Assembly: GCA_026214975.1 (NCBI GenBank)
Contig: CM047815.1
Span: forward strand, 57,915,852-57,979,851
Length of the DNA: 64,000 bases
Direction: 5' to 3'
Origin: Gentiana macrophylla
Lineage: Eukaryota > Streptophyta > Magnoliopsida > Gentianales > Gentianaceae
Numbering within the stretch: position 1 is the first letter of the stretch; each line of letters starts with the position of its first letter. A program made the translations under genes and the position numbers. The notes under the pieces are model-generated. The model did not search any database. It saw nothing but the letters and a program-made list of their open reading frames with translations, and was not told where the DNA came from. This document shows, piece after piece, positions 1-10,977 of this stretch.

Positions 1-1542
1 TCCCCGAAGAATTCTCGTTAGGCTCCTCCTCATCGTCGCTTTCTTCGGCTTTAGAGTTCTGATTTCCCCCTCCTGAACTTATGGCGTCAGGAGGGGCTAC
101 TCGTTTCCCGACACTTTGCCGGGTCCAGCCTTCTTACCACTTCTCAAAGTTACTTCATTCAACTCTTCTTCTTGTCCATACTCCCACTGAGGTGTAATGG
201 CAATGCAAACATTCACATCAGCTTTCGGATTTCTCTCGGTATAACTCGGGAGTTTACCGTGAGGTCTCGCTTGCTTCTTTGGTGCGCCATCGACCAACTT
301 GTCTCTCAATCGCTTTAACGCTAGTAGACAAGGTCTTCACCATGTCTACCCACTCATCAAATTTGTGTTGAGGACACATGAGGTGGTATGATTTTGAGTG
401 GTATGATTTTGGTTCCATCCACCTTGAGGCCTTTGGGAGTTAGGGTGGCCTTTGATAGTTTGAGTTGAAAGAATTGAATTCGAAGGGCCAGGTGGTAACT
501 TGGCTTGATTGAAGTTCTGTCGTTGAAACCCTGAGTAGTTCTGGCTTTGATTGAAGTTTCGGAAGGGTTGGTTTTGATTATCCATTAGATTTACTTCTTC
601 CGTCATCTCCGTCCCTGCCTGCATTCCCGGATCGAAATTTGCGCTACCAAGATTGGCCGGTGCTTGCTTATCAATTCCATCTGAGCAACCAACAGCTGTG
701 TATCAGGACTATTTGCAGTACCTTCTTTCTTGACAGCATTGGTCTTCTTTGGAGTCGACCACATATTGTTCTTGGCTATCGTCTCAGCCACTCTATAGGC
801 AGTCTCATCACCTCCCCCTAAGAAGGATCCATGAGCTGTGGAGTCAAGATAGTCTCTATTAGGTTGAGAGACACCTCTATAGAACAGTTCCAGCAACTCA
901 TGTCTGTCATATCCGTGATTGGGGCATTTCCTCATCAAGAGATTCAATCTCTCCCAAGCTTTATATGATCTCATCCTCCAATTGCTCAAGCGTAGCTATT
1001 TCCCGTTTCATCTCCATAATCTTGCCTGGTGAAACCCACTTGAGAGCGAAGGCTCTCTTGACATCATTCCATGTATGGAGAGAATGATGTGCCAACGATT
1101 TAAACCACCGACTTGCTTCACCTTTCAAAGCAAAAGGAAATAGCTTTAACTTAACTATCTCAGAATCAACACCAGGATAATGGCCTGCTTCACAGATTTG
1201 TACGAATGTGGACAAGAAGTCGTGCGGGTCTTCTTGAGCAGTGCCATGGAAAGAGCTATTTTGGACTAGTGCAACTACTCTATTTTTAAGGTCGAAATTT
1301 ACTCCCCCCATATCAGGTGGACGAATAGGTCTATGTCCTCGAGAAAATCTTGATTAAGATATGGAGTGTAGGGGTCTGGTTCAACCGATTAAAATTTGGT
1401 TTTGGCGGAATTGTTGAAGTTGTTGATTTATGCCGACTTGTTGATTCTGCTTTATTCTTTGCAGAGCTTGCATTTGTTGAAGGAGTAAATTTAAGCGAGC
1501 TTGGGGATCGGGATTTGGAATTGGTGGATCTTGATCCGCCAT
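1..1542 (-). pseudogene. gag: E1 gag (degenerate, runs off left edge)
   Basis: Capsid/nucleocapsid polyprotein of a gypsy element, which would package element RNA in cytoplasmic particles. The start ATG is at 1542 (MADQDPPIPNPDPQA), matching the start in E2 at 63183. The retrotransposon gag domain lies at about 1311-600, with PHDFLSTFVQICEAGHYPGV, RWFKSLAHHSL and FALKWVSPG. Further left comes a Q/N-rich region (NQPFRNFNQSQNYSGFQRQ) and then the segment containing TERNPKADVN. The reading frame changes several times (around 1330, 980, 610 and 330), so no intact protein is possible as written. No CCHC knuckle is seen. The broken frame could be partly consensus error. Confidence 0.85.
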
Positions 1543-2140
1543 TTTGTCCAAATCGGGGAAAAGCCTTCTTCTAAGGATAGATCGTTTCGGGCTCGGGATC
1601 AAAGATCGAAGTCCTTCTTACTTCTCGTTTGCATAAACCCGAAGAAAGTAAAAGGAAGAAATCAACCCTTTGGGGTTGATTAGAACATGTTTAGAAAAGA
1701 TTAGATGGTTTTAGGAGAAAAGAAAAGAGAAGAAGAAAAGAGAAGAAAGAAAATAAGTGATGATTGAGCAGATCGAATCGGCGCCCGGTGTTAGTGGACA
1801 TTCGTTTGATTGAATGAACGTTCGTTCGGAAGGCGCAGATTGAGGTGGGACGGGCGTTCAAGTTGTTGAACGCTGCTCGTTGATCTGAAAACCTAAAAAC
1901 TAAGGTTACGAAATTAAAAGCGAGATAAAAAAGCGAGAAAAGACTTATGGAAACAAAATAAAACAAATCTATAATTTATTGAAAGCAGATCTAAGCTATA
2001 AAAAGTAAGGAAAATAATTGAAAGAAAATCAAATAAAATAAAACAGTAATAAATGTAATCCTAAAATTAAAAACTACGAATTAAAATTAGAATCGATATA
2101 AAAATTTATACCTAAAAGAATCCGACAACCGAAACCGATT
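1543..2140 (-). other. E1 leader between primer site and gag
   Basis: Noncoding 5' leader of about 600 bases. On the plus strand it carries a purine-rich run at about 1712-1755 and AT-rich sequence at 1900-2120. At 1795-1875 there is a cluster of CGTTC/GAACG motifs, including the inverted repeat GCGTTCAA-gttg-TTGAACGC. The same motif type recurs in the LTR. Confidence 0.6.
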
Positions 2141-2157
2141 CCCCGGCAACGGCGCCA
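2141..2157 (-). other. E1 primer binding site (tRNA-Asp type)
   Basis: The minus strand reads TGGCGCCGTTGCCGGGG, complementary to the 3' end of plant tRNA-Asp. This is the usual Athila primer. Six bases separate it from the LTR end (TGTTCGG on the plus strand at 2164). Confidence 0.9.
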
Positions 2158-2163
2158 AAAACT

Positions 2164-3703
2164 TGTTCGGTAAAAACACGTTTTAAATTTATAATACCGA
2201 AACACCCCAAGTATAAGGATCTGTAGTAAAGGATGTTATCGGGTCGTCCTAAGGGAATGGAACGTTTATCGAATTCAAATATAAACCTATATCGATTATG
2301 TCACTAAACTACTACTAAACTAAGGTTGAAACTAACTAAAACCTAAGGAATAAACCTAAGAACTGAAAATAGAAAACAGAAATAAAACAAGCAGAAAAAT
2401 AAGAAAACAGAAAGACGGACGAGCGTTCACTAGAGTGAACGAACGTCTGGAAACTGAATCTAACGGACGGGCGTCTGACTATGAACAGAAGCAGAAAAGT
2501 GCAGGAAAATAGCAGGAAATTAGGGTGTCTAACACTAGAACTTAACTAAAGATTAAACTAATGATTCGATTAATAAACAATAAAGGAAAACACAGCGAGG
2601 CGATCAGATTCCACCCATCAACCAACAACTCAACTAGATGATGATTTAGAACATAGTTTTTAGTAGTGATTTTTCACGGATTCAATTAGATATCTCTAAC
2701 CAAACTCTAGGGTTTCGTTTATCTTTTTCAAGTAAACTAAACATGCAATCAAAACGAAATCACGAGATCGTTTCCAAACTCTTACTCAACTAAACATGCC
2801 TAATCTCTTATAACATGATTAGATGCATCACTTAAACGAAAGAGAACTCAAATAAACAGACTTTCATAAATTTATTCAAGCATAAAGATAGATAAATAGA
2901 TCGTTTCATAGAATTGATAATTCAACAAAACATGGCAATGTAAAACAGCGTTAAAAAGTGATGAAAAACTAGATCTTAAACTCACTAAACATCCAGTATC
3001 GAACTCTCTAGTTGGTTTGTTGTTGATGAGCTTCCTCCGTCGACTCACTGCAAGGCTTTTAGCCAACAATCATGTTGAAGATGATTGTTGGGTTGGAGAA
3101 GTTCATCTCTATGTAATTTAGGGTTCTTGGCCGCAGCCTCTATGTAAAATTCGTATGTGAATGAATTGGTATGAAAGAATTATTGTTTTAGGGCTCATAA
3201 TGCTATTTGCTATATATAGAGTTTAAAGTCAATTTGAAGCTATGGCGGTGGCGGGACGCTCGTTGATCTGCGGCTGAACTCTCATTCGATTTTGGCACTT
3301 CGAACGCACGTTCACTTTCTTGAACGCTCGTTCATAATGGACGGAAGGTGGACGCTCGTCTGGACTCCGTCTGGATCGACTTGAACTTGATTTCTTCATC
3401 CTTATCCAATTTCTTCAAGCCAATTCCAACTCTATCTCTTATAATTTGACTTTAGCCTCCTTTTATATGCACGAAAATTCACACCTACATGATAAATAAA
3501 CAATGCAAAAATGTAATAAAATCCAAATAATAATAATTCCATTAAATCAACACTTAAAATCATCAATTTTGCATACAACCCTCTTAAAATCATCTTTATT
3601 AAATAATTACACTTAAACCCTTAATTCTTATATAAATCATGCAAATGTGGGGAAAATAATAATGAAATAAACCCTTAATAATCATATAAATATGGCCTTA
3701 ACA
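2164..3703 (-). repeat. E1 5' LTR
   Basis: About 1540 bases, bounded on the plus strand by TGTTCGG and CTTAACA (TG...CA). Its left end matches the left end of the E2 LTR at 54113 (GGTAAAAAC, AGTATAAGGAT, GGGTCGTCCTAAGGGA). A TATA-like CTATATATAG lies near 3209-3219 on the minus strand. CGTTC/GAACG motifs cluster at 2415-2475 and 3250-3370; one is the inverted repeat CGTTCACT-ag-AGTGAACG at 2424-2441. Confidence 0.88.
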
Positions 3704-4470
3704 GTGTGCTAAACTGAATTCTGGTGAATGTCAGTTTGTGAACTGTGAGGTGTATTACATTCAATTCTCAGAATACTGTAGATAAATTCTAAGTAAATAA
3801 ATAAATGTGTGAAGTAAATGAGGCAAATATTATAGAGGTTCCAGGTAGTGTAATCCTGTCAGTCCTCTATTCCCCTGTGGTGTAGGAGGAAAATTCCACT
3901 AGAACTTCTTGAGGTGAGTTGTTACAATAAGTCTTTAACAATAGTCCTTGGCTAATCCTAGCTTCACTATCTAAACAGTTGTAGAATAGGTAGAATTGCT
4001 GCTGTTCAATTGCTTGAACACTGGTCCTTGAAGGGTTACGTGTGCCTCTTCACCAGCTACCACCACAAACACAGTCTACCCGACTGCTGTGACAACTGTC
4101 CTTGGCAAAACCTTCCCGGTTTGCTTCACAGTCTGAACCTTTGATTAAGAATCAAAGTTGGGCTGAGAATCAATGAATTGATTCTTGTTTGTGGTTCTTG
4201 AAAGTGTCTGAATCTGGATAAGTTCTATGTAGCTTGAACACTTGAAGAAATTCTTGATATGATATTGTTATAGCGTAGAGATGATAGCAATTCCAATAAA
4301 ACGACTAATGCACAAAATGCTTGTTGATCTTAATTAATTCTCTTTTTGTCTCTTGGTGCAAAGTCCTCTATTTATCGTGTGAAGTGCAACGTTCATCTTG
4401 CTTGAATTCGAATTGTATCAACGTCTATCTTTTAACGGCTATATTTTGTGACCGTTCTGATGTGTCAGTG
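3704..4470 (-). repeat. M1 3' LTR, fragment next to E1
   Basis: Matches 29544-30310 of the M1 5' LTR almost base for base (for example AGTGTGCTAAACTGAATTC at its start). E1 cuts it on the left and F2 cuts it at 4470. It contains a minus-strand TATA-like region near 4370. Confidence 0.88.
4466..4470. repeat. Target site duplication of F2, left copy
   Basis: CAGTG directly before the F2 LTR start. The identical CAGTG follows the other end at 18276-18280. The uninterrupted sequence is seen at about 30305 (GTGTCAGTGCTTC). Confidence 0.92.
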
Positions 4471-6200
4471 TGTTGGTCCCTTGAAAAGGCTTTGGTTAAG
4501 TTTAGAGGGGGGGGGGTGAATAAACTTAACCTTAACACTTAAAACTTTGGAGTTAACAAATTCTGCAACTTCAGAGTGCGATACTTCAGAGTCTGCTTTG
4601 AGACTTGATAACCTTTTGATAAAGCGATGAGTCTCATCGATAGTTGAGTTTGCTGAATTTGTGCAGCGGAATTAAATCAAAATTAAGCCTTAATACTTGT
4701 TATTAAATATGATACTAAGTATTAGATACTCAGTAGTGCAAGTGTGTGATTTCAGTTGCTAGATTCAGTAGGTTGATGTACAAAATAAACTAAGTGCAGA
4801 AATTAAATCTTTGAATGTAAGTAGGCGAGATTTTATAGTGGTTCCAGGTGGCGTAATCTTGTCAGTCCACTCTTCTCTCTGTGATGTTGGAGGAAATTCA
4901 CTAGAGATCTTTGATGTAGTGTTACAAAGATTCCTAAGTTGTTTGTCCTTCACCAATAACTATGGCTTCACAAAGCTGGCGGGAGCAGTAGGATTGTTTG
5001 CTCCCGAGTCTTCCACTGGTCCTTGAAGGGTAGGATTGCCTCTTCACGGCTCCACCACAAACAACGATCTTTCAAACCCAACAGATGCTTCACTGTCTTC
5101 AAGAGGTTCTTTATAAAATAAAGATTGAATCAAGTAAATGATTCGATTTGCAAAGATCTTGATTAGGATGATATAATCGGCGACTTGCGGTCTTCAAGTG
5201 TGTAATCTTAATGTAGCTTGAATCTAAGTAATGCACTTGAAGAAATTCTCTAGATCAGCAGCTTTATGCTCAGTAAGTTCAGCAGGGTGTTTTTCAGCTC
5301 AGAGTTATCTCTTAAAGTTTATCCAAAATTCATCATCTTTTTCTGAGTTGAAAGTCCTCTATTTATAGGCAGGAATGCATGTGACTTGTATTTGAAATTC
5401 AAATGTGACCGTTCCTTGTTTTTGTCCCATCTGATTTGCATTCTGTCACTATTCATAGGACTGACGCTGTCAGAATTCCTATTTTGACAGTGCAGTCTGT
5501 CCACCCCTTTGACTTGTACCCAATGGATAAAAATATAAATCATCCCAACGTCTTTTTAATCTGAGCCTTTGATTTTCATAATAAGTCAGAAGTAGTTGGC
5601 TGTCCTTATCCATGTAATCATCCAATAATCTTGATTCAATCGAGGTATATATATCAGTAGGTTCATCGATCTCTTTGAGATACCTATCGATCTATTTGAA
5701 CGACAAGAATTTGTCGTGTATAAAATGTAATGCAGCTGATTTCTTTTATCTAACTTTTATTTGTGAAGTTAGATTACACCATATTAGATTATAACCAAGT
5801 TCCAAACATCATCCAACTTATGGAACTTAGACCTTTCTACACAAGGTATATGTAATCGTTTAGGTCATCACAGACTTGCCTAAATTTCGATTCCATATCC
5901 TATTTGTAAATACTAAGTTTGATCCCTTAGCCTTCATTAAGCGAGTTTGAACCTCGGCCTTGGTCTTGAGTCTTCGCTTTCAAGAGTTCAAGACTAGTCA
6001 TCGACCTATCTACCCTCATCGACCTAGACTAGACTCGACGATATCATATCAACCTTTTTACTTTACAATGCTTGTTTGATCAAACCTATTTATGAATCAA
6101 ACTCTAATAAACCTATACATTTGATCTAGACATCTTTTTGCCTTTGCACTATAACAGCTAGTATGGCACTCATCATCAAAACATAGAAATAAGTCCAACA
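4471..6200 (-). repeat. F2 3' LTR
   Basis: About 1730 bases, TGTTGGTCCC...AGTCCAACA on the plus strand. A TATA-like CTATAAATAG is on the minus strand at about 5359-5368. A run of about ten G lies at 4507-4516. It pairs with 16575-18275; differences between the two are concentrated at CAG/CTG sites. Confidence 0.92.
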
Positions 6201-6217
6201 ATTTCCCCCTTTTTGGT
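6201..6217 (-). other. F2 polypurine tract
   Basis: The minus strand reads CCAAAAAGGGGGAAAT immediately before the LTR start TGTTGGACTT. This is the plus-strand priming site and matches the Sirevirus form of the tract. Confidence 0.88.
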
Positions 6218-6361
6218 GATGAAGCCACTACCCTCACCTAATCAGCAAAGCAAAAAGATGAAGACAAAAATAGAACAAGTAATCATCTTTCATTAAAATC
6301 ATTTGTTCAAAGCTATTACAAACTAGATGCAGCAAAGATAAAGTAATGTAAGTATGCTGAT

Positions 6362-9300
6362 CTATTGTCTCTTTTCTCTTTCTTGTCTAGCCTTCTCAGC
6401 TTGCTCTTGATAGACTCTGATTTGTTCTATCATATCCCTCATCCACTCATTTTCAATAAAAGTAAAATCAAGGTAGGGATTAACTTCTTTCCACCAGTTC
6501 CATGCTTCAGGCAGGATAAGATTGATATCATTCACTCTGAATCCGAACTTCATGTACAGTTCCTTGAATTCATCAAGTGAGTCCTTTGCTTTTGTGATAG
6601 GTAAGATCCTATCACCTCTGCCACTTCTTCCACCTCTTCCACCTCTGCCTCCTCTGTAAGTTGCCCTTAAGGCTTTGCCTCTTGTTTCCCAAAATCTCAA
6701 TGCTAAGAAAGAATTTAGACCTTCAAGATATCCCATGTCATGATAAGGTCTCCTTCTGTTATAGTATTCTTTCTTGTATTGTCTAAGGAGATCATCAGTA
6801 AGTTGAACTCTGCCAGGTGCAGGTTGCCTGAGAGCATTGATTTCATCCTCCCATCTTTTCTTTGCAAAGAGTCTTGCAGCCTCCTTTGCTGCAGCTGATT
6901 GGCCCTCTTCCCCCTTAGTGACATCATCAACAAAATGGGATATGAGGCCATGAATACCCTCCTGAGAGATGACCACTCTATTCAACTGACCTTCTATAGC
7001 TCCAGTTCTTGTGTCAAGTGAAGTAATCCTTGATTGCAAGGTCTCCTCCAGTAGGTTGATCCTTTCAGTAAGTTTAGGATCAGGCAAAGCAGATTGTTGT
7101 GCAGCAGCAGGCTCAGCAGGTTTAGGTGTAGCAGCAAGGTTGTCAAGTTTCTGATGGATGGAAATAAGTTGATCTTTCAGAAATTTATCTTTTGCAGTAT
7201 TTCCAACCTTGATGCCCCTCACATCTAGTATCAGATCATTCACAGCATTTTGAGTAGATGTGAAGTTTGAAGCAATCGTGGCGATTGATTGTATGCATTT
7301 TCATTTACCATCTTCATCGATTCTTCAAATCTCTCTTCTTCTGTCTATCCGATTTGTGTCCTTAATCGTTGCATATCATGCCTTAGAGTCCTCAACTCAT
7401 TTAACACTTCAACTGGCACTTCACTGGTCATTCTTCCACCAGTGACTTCATCAGCAGGTTCCTCAACATTGTATTGTGGCCTTTGATTGCTTATTACCAT
7501 TGCCCAACTCCTATCCAGTCCAGCAGGGTTAGGTCCTTCATATTCATCCAGGATAGGATCAAGGGCAGGCTCCTCAAAAATAGGTACAAATTCCTGAGGG
7601 GAATTAACATCAATATTTTCTTCTTCAGGCATCTGAAATTCCTCATCACTAAAGTCAAAGTCCAAAGTCCATGCATTGCTCATCCTCATTAAATGCTGAT
7701 CTGCGACTATCTTTCCTTCAAGTGGTCTTGCCTCAGAGAGGCTCCACTACAAGCAGACCTCATTAACAACAAAGGGTTTCCTCCAAACCCAAATCAGGTT
7801 CCAACCTCTGTCCAGGTGCTGTTTGAGACTCAACAGCCTGTACCTCCTATTCCAACCTTTGTCCAGGTGTTGTTTGTAGCCCAGCAACCTGTACCTCCTC
7901 TTCAATTCTCTGTGGATTGAATATAGCCTCATTATCCACTTGGAATCCTTCTGCATGACCAATCTTGTGCAGGATGATGGCAGTTTTAGTAAGAGTGCCC
8001 TCAAAGTCAAATCCATCTTGATATTCAATGGACTCCTCTGAACTGACACTAGGTTCATTGAAATCAGTAACCTTTTCTCCATCCAAATCCTCACTCGATT
8101 CGATTTCGAGGTTTGTGAGATAGGCTCTACAACATGGAATGTAGAAGATTCATCAGCTAGCCTACTAGCACTCAAATTAATTCCTTCGTTGATCAATGCT
8201 TCCAGATCATCCATGGTGAGATCCTGTAGATCCTCATCCATCTCTCCAGTCTGCTGGCCCTCAGCAACTTACCAGTCTCAGTGGGTTATGCTTCTGTGAT
8301 ATCAGTGGCTTCTTTACCGAAGAGCTTCGGTTGTTGTTTCTCTAGCCACTCCTTTGGTCTCCCCAGAAACATAGGGGTATCATCATCGAATCGATGAATC
8401 ACTGCATCAGTGTAAAATTTGGATCTCTGAACATAATCGCTCCACTTTTATTTCCTTCATCCAAAAGATCCATCAGCCTGGATTGCAACATGCTAGTGTC
8501 TATCAAATCCAACAGGCTGTCCACACCTAGCTGCTCAAATGCCCATTCTTCAAATCCACTCATTGGATCGCAATTTTGTTTCTGTCTCTTGTAGAATCCA
8601 AACTTCCACTGAAAGTAGTTTTGCACCTTTTGAAGTTAGGATCTACTTTGTCCTTTTCTGGATGCCTTCTCATATGGCATAGATGGCTTTCTAATGGCGA
8701 GTTCAAAGACTTGTCGACCTCCAAAAGCTCCAACAAGTAAGCTCATGGTTTCTTCAACAAACGTTCTAAAGTCAGTAGGTTGCTGAGATTGTACATTTGT
8801 ACCTACTACTTCCATCTGTACCACACTTGGTTGCTCCTGACTTACATGCTCATCAGCAGGGTCAGCAGCAGACTGCTCTTCCCCCTGAGTTCTTGCCAAA
8901 TTTGCAGTGGTCTTCAACCAAGTCTTCAATTACCTCTTCAACTACCACAAAGAGTTGATTCGGTGGTTTGTTGTGGTTCTTGAAGAGATATTACAGCAGA
9001 AGCTTAGGGTCGATGGCGCTACATATCTTCAACAGATTGTTCAACAACAACCTGTCCAACATCAGTAGACTTGACTACCTCTTCAGTGAGGAGTCAGTAA
9101 TCTCCACAGGCCTGATTATGGTCAAGGGCTCCGCCTCAACAGCCTCTTCTTCCTCTTCTACTGATGCTTCCTCTTGGATTCTTTGAGCCTCCAAGTTTTT
9201 TAGTTCTTTCCCTTTTCCATGTTTATGTTTATGGACAATCTCTTTTCTCCTCTTGGAAATGGGTTCATCATTCTTTTCAGTCACATTAGACTTCCTCTTT

Positions 9301-10349
9301 CTACTGGCTTCCTTCTGTTGTTCCCTTAATATTTCAACAACAGTTTTTCTTTGGCTACTGGCGAGGTCATGTAACCTCCTCCACTTGACCTCGGCAGAGA
9401 CTCAAGATCTGTCTTTGTTTGCTTCCTTGTTTTCTTTGAAGGTTTTGAAACTTCAGTTATTTTCTTTGTATCTCCACCCTTTCTTTTCTCAGCAGCTCTC
9501 TTGGGTGCAGCAGGTTTAACAGATTTCTTTTTAGGTTGCTTGACCTGCTCACCACCAGTATCACCATCATCTCCATCATTATCATCATCAGCAGCCTCTC
9601 CAACAACCTTTTCATCATCATCTAGACTAGGAATAGCATAATCAATTTCCTTCTTGTATCTAGACTGATTGATCTTTTCAGATGCTACATCAGGGATTTC
9701 CAGATGATTCAGCAGGGTCTGAACCATCAATCCTAAGGGCAGGGCCTTGGACTTCCTCTTTCCCTCTTTGTCTTCCTTGAAGACCTTCTTCATATAATGG
9801 ATGAAGTATCTAGCCCAATCAAACTTCATGCTCCTGCAGATGATAATCATCAACTCTATCTTGGGCCCTGATAGAGTATCCATACTTCCAACTAGTCCCA
9901 GTATGTTTTTAGCAATCAGTTTGCTCAGCAGACTGCATTCACTTCCAATATGTTTGCAGTTGATGCCTGGAACGGATTTGGTGGCTGCATTTGTTTTAAT
10001 CTGATCAACAAACGCCATTTTGTCCAATCCCATTGCTTCAGGATTGGTGAGCCATCCACCACTTCAACAAATCAAAACTTCTCTCGCAGACCGGGGAAAC
10101 TTCAATTTCTTGCCCATTCACAAATAGATTTTAAATGCTTGATTCCTTCCTGTATATCGAATATTTCTCCGTAAACCGACAACATTTGTATAAAAATTGT
10201 TTCAGTCTTATATTTAACACATTCTCGAGACAAAGATACCTTCTTATTCTTCGACCAATGTTAATGGCTAGTTCAGTTCTGTTTGCATCTTCAACAAAAC
10301 CTCTAACACTTTGGCTTGATTCAATTTGAACATCAACCTTTTCCGCCAT
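6362..10349 (-). pseudogene. F2 third ORF after pol (Sirevirus env-like position), frameshifted
   Basis: A long coding region from ATG at 10349 (MAEKVDVQ) to the stop at 6362, now in several frames (10349-10131, 10033-9326, 9284-9075, 8929-8399, 8241-7747, 7689-7345, 7243-6362). Function is unknown; SIRE1-type elements have an env-like ORF here, but I see no clear signal peptide or membrane segment. Parts: a domain at 10033-9700 with SECSLLSKLI and MKFDWARYFIHYMKK; a lysine- and acid-rich linker; a Q/E-rich middle; a coiled-coil-like stretch (LLEETLQSRITSLDTRTGAI); an RGG box (RGGRGGRGGRSGRGDR, about 6610-6660); and a C-terminal tail ending ARQEREKRQ. Two GGGGGAA tracts lie inside (8879-8890 and 6907-6918). 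Confidence 0.8.
7801..7902 (-). repeat. 51-bp tandem duplication in F2 third ORF
   Basis: Two adjacent 51-base units (7801-7851 and 7852-7902), each running from CCAACCT to CCTCCT, encode a repeated 17-residue segment containing PGQRLE. The unit length is a multiple of three, so the frame is kept. Confidence 0.8.
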
Positions 10350-10977
10350 TTGTAAGAGAAGAATTAGATGAAGAAGATTGATTCTCAAATCTGTGTTCAC
10401 ACTGTAAAAATCGCAGTGATAAAGTAGATTTTGCAAGTAGAGAATCTGCAGTATGATAGCCTGAATATATAGACAGTGGGTGGTTGAAACTGTCAGTGCA
10501 CGTACATCCATGTCAACCATGATTAATCTGAATAAATGCTGGCTTGACACGTGTTCCATAACGTATGATAACCGTTAGATCGTGTTAACTGCGGTTATAA
10601 AGGATAAAATAAATATCCCGCCAAACTGCTTTTGACTGAGTAACGTTCCATCCCGGCGCAGGTGATCCTCGGCGAGGTGGGCTCGGTGATCTGGCGATAA
10701 ATAGGCTTCAGCAACCTGCTGACATAAGTACTCTGCTGATCCTTGTTTTCTTCTTGTTTTGTTCAATTGATAATACAAGATGAAGTTTAATACCAATGGT
10801 CGATCTGTCAAGTGAGCTCACCCAAAATGACAAAGACCAATCCCTTGGCAACCTCATTTGCTCAATTGTCCAAACATAAGTACATGGAATTGTTGATACC
10901 AATGACTAATCGCTAAGTGAGCTCACCCAACATAGCAAAGACTAATCCCTTGGTGAATTCGGTACATTCTTTGAATG
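10350..10977 (-). promoter_or_regulatory. F2 spacer between pol and third ORF
   Basis: About 630 noncoding bases. Just after the pol stop is a block, roughly 10958-10890, that is conserved with the M1, P2 and P3 spacers (core GGGTGAGCTCACTT plus GTCATTGRYATCAAC). It occurs a second time at about 10850-10787. Nearer the third ORF are a motif related to GCGGTTATA and a TATA-like TATATATTC at about 10464-10472, some 120 bases before the ATG. Confidence 0.6.
10464..10472 (-). promoter_or_regulatory. TATA-like box before F2 third ORF
   Basis: The minus strand reads CTATATATTC after a CCCAC motif, about 120 bases upstream of the ATG at 10349. A comparable box is at the same place in M1, P2 and P3. 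Confidence 0.45.

Larger units (their letters stand above)
1..3703 (-). mobile_element. Athila-like Ty3/gypsy element E1, 5' part
   Basis: Reading leftward on the minus strand there is an LTR (3703-2164), a tRNA-Asp primer site, a leader and a broken gag that reaches the left edge. The gag resembles that of E2 at the other end of the window (shared stretches such as VDSEIVKLKLFPFALKGEA). Pol and the 3' LTR must lie left of the window. The right end, TTAACA, abuts sequence matching the interior of the M1 LTR, so E1 was inserted there; the missing first ~220 bases of that M1 LTR should lie beyond E1's other end. Lineage assignment rests on primer type and gag and pol similarity to Athila. Confidence 0.85.

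Noticed and set aside
2141..2157. tRNA gene fragment
   Set aside because: Only the 3'-end complement is present, beside an LTR: a primer binding site, not a tRNA gene.
4507..4516. G run as a polypurine tract
   Set aside because: It is inside the LTR at its 5'-leader end, not next to an LTR start; probably a slippage or homopolymer error.
3704..4540. Possible small host gene left of F2
   Set aside because: The sequence is LTR of M1 and then F2; the ORF at 4321-4542 crosses the insertion join.
6362..10349. Calling the F2 third ORF an envelope gene
   Set aside because: Position fits the Sirevirus env-like gene, but I saw no signal peptide, membrane helix or fusion motif, so function is left open.
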